42,785 nt of DNA from Acidimicrobiaceae bacterium (GCA_009835735.1 VXWX01000162.1:1-42785); one strand, 5' to 3'. Positions 32,895 to 39,612 are shown, counted from the stretch's first letter. The notes: generated by a model from the sequence alone, not told the origin. Made by a program: numbers and translations.

Positions 32895-34193
32895 TCAGCA
32901 TCCCTTCCGGCATTGATGGATTGGATATCCGTGCTCGCACCGGATTGATGTCACCGGTGACATCGACCGGTGACCGGTCCCCCCTAGGGGGGGTTCCCGG
33001 TCACTAGTGACGTCACTAGTGGTCACCGGTGACGTTCCCGGTCGGGGAATGGCGTATACGGTGCTGTTGCGCGGGCCGGGGGATGAGGTCACCGATCCGG
33101 CATCCTCCAACGCGGCCAATTGTGTCGCTAGCACCTTCTTGCGGCCGCCCAATCGCATGGCCAGCTTGTTGATGGTCAGCCCATCCGGATTGTCGGCCAG
33201 CAGGTCTAACAGTTGCCGTTGCCGTGCCTTGGGTGTGCGGTCAATGGCTCGCCGTTCTATTTGCAGCCACCGCTCACCGTCCGCCTCCCGCCATTCGCCC
33301 ACAATGTCGGCTACCGGTTCTTGCGCCGATCCGACGGTCCCGTGCCGGTCCTTAGTCACCGTGATCCGGATGCGCCCATTGCCGCTATCCGACCAGCATG
33401 GGCCCTCCAGATAAAAGGCGTGCGTAGGGTCGTTGAGGTTGGCTACCGATCCGTATTGCGTAGCTTGCGATTCGGATGCGCCCGTGAAGTGTCCCTTCGC
33501 GACATGGCCGCACATCACTACCGTGATCCCGGCGGCGGTCCATGGGCGCACATGCTCATCTAGCCATTGGTAGGTTTCGGCCGCGCCGTGATGAGTGTTA
33601 CCGGCGGCGGATGCCGTGTCGATGATGACCAGCCCGTAGCCGTCCCCGCCGGTGAGCCATCCGACGGCGGCATCTAATTTCTCGCCCTCCCCGCCGTACA
33701 GCTGTGTCGAATCGACGTAGGCCATCAAGTTCGGGTCGGCCCACAAGTTCAGCAGCCGTCGGCCGTCAAGCATCATGATCCGTTGCTTGTGCCGGGGGAG
33801 GCTCATCTCCCAGTCCCACAACAGAACGCGATCCTGCTTGGTGAGCGCATCGTAGATGAGCATGTGTACTAGCCAGGTCTTACCGGCCGACGGTGCAGAA
33901 AACATGGCCGCTATCTCCCCGCCGGGATAAATCAATGAGCGGCCGTCGTCCAGTGTGAGCCACCGCGGGTCGGGGGGCTCGCCAACCTCATCCCAATCAA
34001 TGCGGGTGCGCCATTGGGCGGGTGCGCCGTTCGGCGGGTCGGCTAGTTCGGTGGGCGGGATGCCGCCACTAGCGGTAAAGAACGAATAGTCGTCACCAGG
34101 CGCGGATGCGGCTAGTTCGTCAGCCCATCCCGTCGGGGCGGATTGTGTGTCCGCCTGTGTGGTGACTGTCTCCGGGGGCTCGGTTGTCGTCAT
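32895..34193 (-). CDS. RepA-like AAA/RecA-fold replication ATPase
   Basis: 432 residues. Walker A near 99-107 (SAPSAGKTW, Lys105), then LLWDWEMS, Walker B GLVIIDTASAAG (187-) and VVMCGHVAKG (His230), the pattern of AAA_25/RepA hexameric helicases. The C-terminus has a winged-helix-like part (RQRQLLDLLADNPDGLTINKLAMRLGGRKKVLATQLAALEDAG). The last ~45 residues are a disordered tail encoded by a cluster of DNA palindromes, ending in a Cys cluster (IRCEHGYPIHQCRKGC). AAGGGAAG precedes the ATG. First large gene of the replication operon. Confidence 0.84.
   Translation of the reverse strand: MTTTEPPETVTTQADTQSAPTGWADELAASAPGDDYSFFTASGGIPPTELADPPNGAPAQWRTRIDWDEVGEPPDPRWLTLDDGRSLIYPGGEIAAMFSAPSAGKTWLVHMLIYDALTKQDRVLLWDWEMSLPRHKQRIMMLDGRRLLNLWADPNLMAYVDSTQLYGGEGEKLDAAVGWLTGGDGYGLVIIDTASAAGNTHHGAAETYQWLDEHVRPWTAAGITVVMCGHVAKGHFTGASESQATQYGSVANLNDPTHAFYLEGPCWSDSGNGRIRITVTKDRHGTVGSAQEPVADIVGEWREADGERWLQIERRAIDRTPKARQRQLLDLLADNPDGLTINKLAMRLGGRKKVLATQLAALEDAGSVTSSPGPRNSTVYAIPRPGTSPVTTSDVTSDREPPLGGTGHRSMSPVTSIRCEHGYPIHQCRKGC
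32949..33033. repeat. Cluster of GTCACnnGTGAC palindromes, possible replication origin
   Basis: Inside the 3' end of the RepA-like gene: TGTCACCGGTGACA (32949-32962), CCCCCCTAGGGGGG (32979-32992), GTCACTAGTGAC (33000-33011), GTCACTAGTG (33012-33021) and GTCACCGGTGAC (33022-33033). The last three are back to back. Such a spaced set of one palindrome is what an initiator binding region looks like. Confidence 0.65.
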
Positions 34194-34231
34194 GGCTTCC
34201 CTTGGCCTGCTTGGGGCCTGTTGGGCTGGGG

Positions 34232-34426
34232 TTATCGCAGCGGCCCCAGCACGGATTGTCGGTGGACAGAACGGAAACGACCCCGCGTGGTGCGGGGCCG
34301 CTCCGAAGCATTTTTGGCAAAGACCATGACGACGTTGCCACGGCCATTGTACCTGGCCGCCAAGACCGGTACGGGGCGCTGCTGCGGCATCGTCAATGCC
34401 CGGAGGGTTGCGGCGAGCAGAGTCAC
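34232..34426 (-). CDS. Possible small basic protein coupled to the ribbon-helix-helix gene
   Basis: 64 residues from a GTG that overlaps the upstream stop (GTGA): MTLLAATLRALTMPQQRPVPVLAARYNGRG then a basic tail. Only the overlap and lack of stops support it; composition is not distinctive. May be chance. Confidence 0.35.
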   Translation of the reverse strand: MTLLAATLRALTMPQQRPVPVLAARYNGRGNVVMVFAKNASERPRTTRGRFRSVHRQSVLGPLR

Positions 34427-34713
34427 GCCACCGCCAAAGATTGCTGCGCTGCTTGCGCTTCTAGCGCGTCTTGTTCGTCTTGGGCCTTCAACACCGCGGT
34501 CTGTGTGTCACACCGACAGATGCATCGCTCGGTCTCCTTAGCGACCATTTGGCGGGCCGTCGGCCGAGCACACATGACGATGGTCGGTCCGACGTCGCGG
34601 CCTTCAATGAGTGCCAACTCTTCGAAGAGTTGTCTGTCTGCGGGTGTCATTCGGATAGAGATCACTGAGTCCCGTTTGTGGTTCTTCAGCGCCCTCGATT
34701 TCCTGGGTTTCAT
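34423..34713 (-). CDS. Ribbon-helix-helix-type regulator
   Basis: 96 residues. RDSVISIRMTPADRQLFEELALIEGRDVGPTIV has the short basic beta strand followed by two helices typical of ribbon-helix-helix (CopG/Arc) proteins. TATTCT stands exactly seven bases before the ATG with no ribosome site, a leaderless promoter. First gene of the replication operon, and a likely repressor of it; the hairpin at 34836-34855 upstream could be an operator. Confidence 0.68.
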   Translation of the reverse strand: MKPRKSRALKNHKRDSVISIRMTPADRQLFEELALIEGRDVGPTIVMCARPTARQMVAKETERCICRCDTQTAVLKAQDEQDALEAQAAQQSLAVA

Positions 34714-35180
34714 GTCACTGAGAATAACCAGCCAGGGTGCATCACTTCAGAAAACTGATGGACATTAGTGGGGCGCCATCACTGTGGGAGGCCAAATACC
34801 AGTGTGGTGTTACATGTATTGAAGAACTCTGTGCTAACCCGTTGACTAATGGGTTGTTCTACAAGTCAAAGAAACTTCTGCCTCTCAGGCGCCGGTCCAG
34901 CCAGAACGCACCAGATTTGGCCCAGACCGGTGTTTCTGTGCCAGCTTCCGCTCGCCTCTCCCCGGTGTCCCTACCCGTTGTCTCTGTCGCCGGGGTCGGC
35001 TCCCGGCTCTTGGTTCGGTGATGTCCGGCGTGCGGTTGTGTGTTGGGTGGCTTCTGTTGCGGGTCTCAGGTGTTAGGTCGCTGACGTGTGGCTCTCAGGC
35101 CAGCATTAGCTGACCCTTGGGGGTGCTGTGGGCTTACGGCAGCGGGGGTTCGCTGGGACGGCAAGAGTGTCCGCTCGCTG
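34714..35180. promoter_or_regulatory. AT-richer control region upstream of the replication operon
   Basis: No gene seen. The first 150 bases are clearly AT-richer than their surroundings and include an inverted repeat AACCCGTT-GACT-AATGGGTT (34836-34855). The TATTCT -10 box of the ribbon-helix-helix gene lies at its edge (about 34721-34726 on the minus strand). The rest is featureless. Confidence 0.45.
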
Positions 35181-35705
35181 TCACCAGAGCGTCTCTTGGC
35201 CGGGGATCTCGCCTTGACGGTGCCGGAACGTGGTGTGGCCGCACTCGGAACAAGAGCGATAGGCCACAGCGAAGCGAAGCCAGCTCTCGGTCCAGGTGTG
35301 CCAGCACGATCCGCACGGCTGCAGGCTGAGGCGACGACCTTGCAGCGCGGTAAGCGGCTCGACGGCGCACGCGCCGTCTCGGTGATGGATGACTGCCGCG
35401 AGACCCTGTTCGGCCAGCACCTCCAGGGTGGGCCACCACAGGTCCTCATCGCTCCACAGCCGGTCCAGGACGGAGAGCAGCCACGCTTCCGTTTTCGTCC
35501 ACAGCGGGACCAGTTGCCTCACGGATGCCCGGAAGGCGTCAGCGCTGAGGGGCTTCATCACCATCTCTCGGACCACCGGGGTCAGGCTCTCGGCGCTGAG
35601 GCAGTCGGCCCTGTTGAGCGGGTTGAAGTTAGCGAACTGTCTGAGTAGGTCCCTAAGCTCACTCGCCGCTCGCTCCGCCTCCATCCCGTCGATGACGGAT
35701 TCCAT
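35181..35705 (-). CDS. Zinc-ribbon protein, island family B, copy 2
   Basis: 174 residues: helical front part, then LVPLWTKTEAWLLSVLDRLWSDEDLWWPTLEVLAEQGLAAVI and a zinc ribbon with C131-x2-C134 and C152-x2-C155. Ribbon spacing matches copy 1 (C128-x2-C131, C152-x2-C155) closely, and the block before it aligns with both paralogs. GGAGGGAGGG precedes the ATG. A GTCGCGCCGTTGTGACCTGC motif copy (35829-35848) lies 125 bases upstream. Function unknown. Confidence 0.72.
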   Translation of the reverse strand: MESVIDGMEAERAASELRDLLRQFANFNPLNRADCLSAESLTPVVREMVMKPLSADAFRASVRQLVPLWTKTEAWLLSVLDRLWSDEDLWWPTLEVLAEQGLAAVIHHRDGACAVEPLTALQGRRLSLQPCGSCWHTWTESWLRFAVAYRSCSECGHTTFRHRQGEIPGQETLW

Positions 35706-35828
35706 GTCTCTGTCCCTCCCTCCTTAGATCGAGGCGGGCGTTTGATCACGGACTTGGCGCGCCATTACGGGGAAGTTCGGGTGTGGAGGAAACCCCGGAT
35801 TCTCGCGACGTAGCTCGGCCCGTCCGGA

Positions 35829-35848
35829 GTCGCGCCGTTGTGACCTGC
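35829..35848 (-). repeat. Dispersed motif copy between two family B genes
   Basis: GTCGCGCCGTTGTGACCTGC on the plus strand, complement GCAGGTCACAACGGCGCGAC, matches the consensus except for the last two As. It lies in the 145-base gap between the stop of one family B gene and the start of the other. Confidence 0.75.
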
Positions 35849-35850
35849 AC

Positions 35851-36390
35851 CTAGTGGGCGGCGTCGGGCTCTGGAGGGAGCAACTCTTCTAGGACGGGGA
35901 TCCCCATGCAGTTGCCGCAGCTCATGCAGATGCAGAGGAAACACCCCTCTCTGATGGCCTCGGCCCACACACCGCAGGAGCAGTCGATCACGGGGAAGGG
36001 TCTCCTGAACTGGCTGAGAGGCATGAGACCCTGCACACCCCCCGTGTTGCTGACCACTGGCAGCAGGTTTCTCTGTGACAGGCATCCCACAGTGACGATC
36101 CACGCGTCGGCAGGTCCGTCGCCGTGGATGGTGGCCAGGCTCCCGATCAAGAGCCCTTTCTCCCACCAGCGCGCCATCGTCGCCGTCAGCTTGCGACGAA
36201 CGCTGGCGCTGACGGGCTGTGACAGCACCCTTCCGGCCTCTTGTTCCAGATGGCGCTTGCGTTCCTTGCCGTCCGGGTCGGCAGGGTCTAGGGCGAGGAA
36301 CTGCTCTACAACCAGAAGCAGCTCGCCTGAAACGCACTGCAGCTGTATCTCCTCCCAGTCAGACAGCGTGTCGTTGTTGATGGATGGCAT
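35851..36390 (-). CDS. Zinc-ribbon protein, island family B, copy 3
   Basis: 179 residues. N-terminal helix, then KLTATMARWWEKGLLIGSLATIHGDGPADAWIVTVGCLSQRNLLPVV..TGGVQGLMPL, aligning with copies 1 and 2, and a richer metal cluster: C137-x-C139, C150, C153, C155, C158, C161. AGGAGG stands ten bases before ATG 36390; the open frame further upstream runs over a motif copy and is not coding. Next door to copy 2 in the same direction, so tandem duplication is likely for these two. Confidence 0.72.
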   Translation of the reverse strand: MPSINNDTLSDWEEIQLQCVSGELLLVVEQFLALDPADPDGKERKRHLEQEAGRVLSQPVSASVRRKLTATMARWWEKGLLIGSLATIHGDGPADAWIVTVGCLSQRNLLPVVSNTGGVQGLMPLSQFRRPFPVIDCSCGVWAEAIREGCFLCICMSCGNCMGIPVLEELLPPEPDAAH

Positions 36391-37114
36391 GGTTGCCTCC
36401 TTGTGTTGTCGAGGAGGCCAATAAAAACAGACGAATTTCTGAAAACCGGGGGGAGCGATCACCTCGCCGAATTCGGTGTCTCGCGCCGCTGTGACCTGCA
36501 GCGATGTGCTCGCTCTGCCTACGACAAGGGGCAATTTCACCGCTGGTTAGGGCCGGAAGAGAACGCAAACATGGTCTCTGGGGGTCTGTGGCGCGCCCAG
36601 GCGTTCTCAGCGGGCTACTCAGTGACCCCCTAATTGTTGCTCTTGTGGGACGCGCCGCAGCACCGCTGCGGCCAAGCGAACGACTCGCCGACCGCTCATC
36701 GGCCTGTGCTCCCTGCCTCTCAGCCCCTCCGCACCTGAAGGCGGCAGCCTGCCCCCTGTGTCTGAACCCCAGCCTCCGTTCACCGGTCTGAAGCCGAGAC
36801 GGGGCCGTGGCGCGAAACGGTCCCAGATCGTGGGGTTCTTGCATGATTGGCCGCTTGGCACCGAGGAGGCGCTCGGGCGCCGGCACGTGTTTTCGCGCCG
36901 CTACGTGGTGCCGTTATGGGCGTGATTTTTCTTGTGGCGCGAAATGGGGCTCGAACGCTCGTCTAAGAAATTGGTAGCGGAGGGCGGGCCTTCGCGCCGC
37001 TACGTAGTGCGGTTTCTTGCGACTGCCCGGTCCGGCACCTGCAACGCGGCACAAGAGGCCAACGTTCTGAAATCCTTGGCACGCGCCCGACCCGCAGGGC
37101 GGGCCAGGCTTGCA
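36391..37114. repeat. Longest spacer: five GGCGCGAAA motifs in alternating direction and a long repeat copy
   Basis: No gene seen over 725 bases. Motif copies at 36479-36499 (-), 36808-36817 (+), 36891-36906 (-), 36935-36944 (+) and 36991-37005 (-). The copies at 36891 and 36991 belong to 25-base near-repeats exactly 100 bases apart (CGCGCCGCTACGTGGTGCCG and CGCGCCGCTACGTAGTGCGG). A plus-strand long repeat (CTTGGCACGCGCCCGACCC, hairpin, GCTTGCACTAGC) covers about 37061-37145, running into the end of the next gene. Confidence 0.8.
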
Positions 37115-37609
37115 CTAGCCGACGCTCTCCCGGCGGGCAGCCACCGACGCCCAGCCCTCAGCATCTTCAAGCGTCGGGCTGGATGTTCCACAGGCTACGG
37201 CGAACGTTCTTCGGAGATGGGCCGGGACAGTCAGACCAGTCGCACTCCCACGGACACAAACGGTTGCGCTAGTGGCTGCCAGCACTAGGCCCCCTGTGCG
37301 GATGGTGGCCCGTCCTCGGCCGGTGAGCCTCCACCGGTCACCGCACCACCAACAACCCATCACCTCGCGGCGCAGGACGCGAGTGCGGCCGGTCCAGCAG
37401 ATGTGCCCGTGAGTGCCGCACCACCCCTCTAGCGGCCAGCCGCCGGGTGGGTGGTCTCGGTCACAGCGCGGGCCGTCACACCGCAAACGGAAGTTCGACA
37501 GCGACTTCTCGCCCCTCCGGCCCCCCGGCACATAGACAACTCGCATCTGGTGCTCTCCGTGGGCGCAGCGGAAGTCATCGATGATGCTCCCGGCGGGCTC
37601 TGGCGTCAC
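37115..37609 (-). CDS. Zinc-motif protein, 164 residues
   Basis: GTG start with GAGGG in front, eight bases after the upstream gene. Many Cys/His pairs in the first 90 residues: FRCAHGEH, LRCDGPRCDRDH, WCGTHGHICW, GCWWCGDRW. The remaining part (ATIRTGGLVLAATS... ) is low in features and overlaps the long repeat at 37061-37145, so the original protein may have ended earlier and the C-terminus been replaced by repeat insertion. Probably nucleic-acid binding; family not recognised. Confidence 0.58.
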   Translation of the reverse strand: MTPEPAGSIIDDFRCAHGEHQMRVVYVPGGRRGEKSLSNFRLRCDGPRCDRDHPPGGWPLEGWCGTHGHICWTGRTRVLRREVMGCWWCGDRWRLTGRGRATIRTGGLVLAATSATVCVRGSATGLTVPAHLRRTFAVACGTSSPTLEDAEGWASVAARRESVG

Positions 37610-37617
37610 GGCACCCT

Positions 37618-37926
37618 CTAGCGGCCCGTTGTGCGGACATAGCGGCTCAGAAGCTCGGCACGGGCAGCGGCCGTGTCGTGGACCACTCGGCCGAATTCAG
37701 CGCCGATCTCGGCCCGGTTCGGGTCGTCGTCGGCCAGGTCTTGGAGATGCCGCCACAGCCGATGAGCCAGCAGCACACCCGCCGAGATGCGAACCGCCAA
37801 GGCGTCGGACTCGGTGTCAGCGACAGGCACAGAATCGTCCCAATCGGAGTCCGCCACCGTCCAGCCGTCGACTGTCACCGCAGCCGAGTCGTCGGCCTTC
37901 ACGGCAGCCAATTTGGGGGTGCTCAT
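37618..37926 (-). CDS. Hypothetical protein, 102 residues
   Basis: Starts MSTPKLAAVKADDSAAVTVDGW; an acidic first half then helices (ISAGVLLAHRLWRHLQDLADDDPNRAEIGAEFGRVVHDTAAARAELLSRYV). Coupled by an 8-base gap to the 37115 gene. Resembles in style small helper proteins of phage replication modules, but I recognise no family. Confidence 0.62.
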   Translation of the reverse strand: MSTPKLAAVKADDSAAVTVDGWTVADSDWDDSVPVADTESDALAVRISAGVLLAHRLWRHLQDLADDDPNRAEIGAEFGRVVHDTAAARAELLSRYVRTTGR

Positions 37927-37968
37927 GCCCCCCATTCTCTCACAATGACCTGCAGGTAAACGAAGAGG

Positions 37969-38200
37969 TCAGGCCGCTTTCTCAGCAGAATGCGGCCACC
38001 AGAAAGTGCTCATCACCTGATCCGGGAGATCTTGGCGCAACAGCCCACAACGGTCGCATTCCCAAACATTGTCCCGGTGATCCCCTAGCCATTCTCCAAC
38101 TCTCAGGGAGCGTGTGATCGGCTTGCTTGGGGCATTCGGGGGCGGCAGCCAGCCAGGGCGAGGTTCTGTGGCTTGTGACGATCCGCTCTGTGGTGTTCAT
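37969..38200 (-). pseudogene. Possible frameshifted small zinc protein
   Basis: One frame starts at ATG 38200 (MNTTERIVTSHRTSPWLAAAPECPKQADHTLPESW). A +1 frame continues with convincing protein character, WLGDHRDNVWECDRCGLLRQDLPDQVMSTFWWPHSAEKAA, to a stop at 37969, but has no start codon of its own before the C-x2-C motif. Joining the two by one frameshift near 38095 gives a single sensible small zinc protein. May be a broken gene, a sequencing error, or a programmed shift. Confidence 0.35.
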
Positions 38201-38248
38201 CGGCTGTTGTTCTCTTTCTTGCGGCTGGCGGCTCTTGTGGGCGCTCCC

Positions 38249-39394
38249 TTAGGTGGACTGCAAGTAGTCGGACCATTCCTGCATCATCGGCCTGCGTCTC
38301 TCAAGCATGTCCGAGCGGGCGTATGCCGCTTCGACCCCCCGGACCACATGGCCGAGCGCCGCCTCGGCTAGCTCTCGGGGCTGGCCCATGTCGCTGCACC
38401 ACGAACGGAACGCGGCTCTCATGCCGTGCGGGGTGCCGTCAAGGTTCAGGCCTCGGAACAGCTTGCTCAGCGTGTTGTCGCTCAGCACCTTGCCTGTCGG
38501 TGATGGGAACACGAATCCATCGTCGCCAAGATCCTCTCGCGCTTCGTTCAGCACCTCTATGGCTCGCGTGGACAGCGGAACTCGATGCTGCATACCGGTC
38601 TTGGTGCGGCTCGCCGGGATCGTCCAGACCTTCTCGCTCAGATCGATCTCGCTCCATCGGGCTCCGCGCACCTCACCAGAGCGGCACGCCGTGATGGTCA
38701 GGAACACCATCGCGTGTTTGACCGAGGGGGTAGCGCTGGAGGCGTCGACAGCAGCAAGAGCGGCACCGACCTGCGAGTGGGGCAGCGCACGATGGTGCTG
38801 TGGGCGAGTGGTGTGTCTTGGGAGCGCAGCCGCGACGGCATCCCCAGCAGGGTTGTCGATGCGATGTCCCTCAGCGATGGCCCACTTCATCACCGCCGAG
38901 ATGCGCCCCCTCAGACGGCGAGCCGTTTCGGGCTTGGTGTTCCAGATCGGGGTCAGCACTGCGAGCACATCTGCGCCGGTGACCTCCGTCACGGGCTTGT
39001 CGTTGAGCCGATGGGCGTAGGTGTTTAGGCTTGATCGCCACTGCTTCTCGCTGCGACCACCGTCGCTCCAGCCGTCCCGATGCAGTTCTATGACTCTCTC
39101 GGCTGCCTCTTTGAAAGTAGGTGCCTTGTCAATGTGGCGGGGGTCACCCCCATCCCGAGCCACCTGCGCGTTCTCCGTCGCCTGGGCTCGGGCGGCTGCA
39201 AGGCTGACTAGCGGATATATGCCCAGTCCGAGATTGGTCCGACGACCCTTGATGGCGATTCTCTGTGTCCACGTCTTGCTCAAAGAGCCGTCGGCCCTTC
39301 TTCGGACGATGAGCGCCAGCCCGTGCGAGTTCCTGCCGTCGCCGTGGCGTCCGATCTTCTTCGTCTGCTTGACGAAGGTCGCTGTGAGCGGCAT
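38249..39394 (-). CDS. int: Tyrosine integrase, P4 type (Arm-binding DUF4102 domain)
   Basis: Inserts and excises the element at the tRNA. 381 residues: N-terminal arm-DNA-binding domain (LTATFVKQTKKIGRHGDGRNSHGLALIVRRR, TNLGLGIYPLVSLAAARAQA), core-binding domain (about 95-185), catalytic domain with R238 (ACRSGE), K265 (RTKTGM), H323-x2-R326 (HGMR), H349 (LGHVV) and nucleophile Y358 (AAYARSD). All six catalytic positions are intact. It reads away from the attachment site into the element. Three TGTAACTT repeats stand in front of its start. Confidence 0.95.
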   Translation of the reverse strand: MPLTATFVKQTKKIGRHGDGRNSHGLALIVRRRADGSLSKTWTQRIAIKGRRTNLGLGIYPLVSLAAARAQATENAQVARDGGDPRHIDKAPTFKEAAERVIELHRDGWSDGGRSEKQWRSSLNTYAHRLNDKPVTEVTGADVLAVLTPIWNTKPETARRLRGRISAVMKWAIAEGHRIDNPAGDAVAAALPRHTTRPQHHRALPHSQVGAALAAVDASSATPSVKHAMVFLTITACRSGEVRGARWSEIDLSEKVWTIPASRTKTGMQHRVPLSTRAIEVLNEAREDLGDDGFVFPSPTGKVLSDNTLSKLFRGLNLDGTPHGMRAAFRSWCSDMGQPRELAEAALGHVVRGVEAAYARSDMLERRRPMMQEWSDYLQST

Positions 39395-39405
39395 GCCATC
39401 TCCGC

Positions 39406-39438
39406 TGTAACTTCCGATGTAACTTTTGAATGTAACTT
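39406..39438. promoter_or_regulatory. Three TGTAACTT repeats at the integrase start
   Basis: TGTAACTT at 39406-39413, 39418-39425 and 39431-39438, spaced 12 and 13 bases, that is about one helical turn, and ending 11 bases before the integrase ATG. A related GATGTAAC occurs near attL (9391-9398). They could be arm sites bound by the integrase or operators for autoregulation. Confidence 0.65.
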
Positions 39439-39584
39439 AGCGCTGGGATGAGACAGCATCGCTTGGCTCTTTCTGACACTGCACGGCGCTTGCCTCTTAG
39501 TCGGAAACCGTGGATGACCTCTGAATTCTTGGCATGCCGTAGATCGGCGTGACGTGGTGTGGCACGGTGTGGCTCAAAGCAGGG

Positions 39585-39607
39585 ATGGCGGACATACTCT
39601 CCGCCAT
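39585..39607 (+). repeat. Right attachment site (attR) with core palindrome
   Basis: ATGGCGGA and TCCGCCAT are perfect inverted 8-base arms around CATACTC, a 7-base spacer. This is the exact layout of a tyrosine-recombinase core site (two arms and an overlap). CATACTC plus TCCGC is identical to the 3' end of tRNA-Ser(CGA). It lies five bases from the stop of the amidohydrolase gene. Confidence 0.82.
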
Positions 39608-39612
39608 TTTCT

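Larger units (their letters stand above)
9321..39604. mobile_element. 30-kb integrated genetic element in tRNA-Ser(CGA)
   Basis: Bounded by the 12-base repeat CATACTCTCCGC: left copy is the 3' end of tRNA-Ser(CGA), right copy at 39593-39604. A tyrosine integrase lies just inside the right end. Contents: integrase, AlpA-type and ribbon-helix-helix regulators, RepA-like helicase, Toprim protein, a chain of zinc-motif micro-genes, and about 20 kb of cargo with paralogous families and dispersed repeats. No virion, packaging or conjugation genes are recognised, so it looks like a phage satellite or a small integrative or mobilisable element rather than a prophage or ICE. tadA/tRNA and the N-formylglutamate hydrolase gene would have been next-door neighbours before insertion. 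Confidence 0.88.

Noticed and set aside
34737-35021. Open frame of 94 codons on the plus strand upstream of the replication operon
   Set aside because: No start signals, low-complexity C-terminus, and it covers the AT-rich control region with an inverted repeat.
9727-37114. Integron cassette array as an explanation for gene-plus-repeat modules
   Set aside because: Cassettes face both ways, repeats do not follow each gene one-to-one, and no IntI-type integrase (with its extra domain) is present; the integrase is P4-type.
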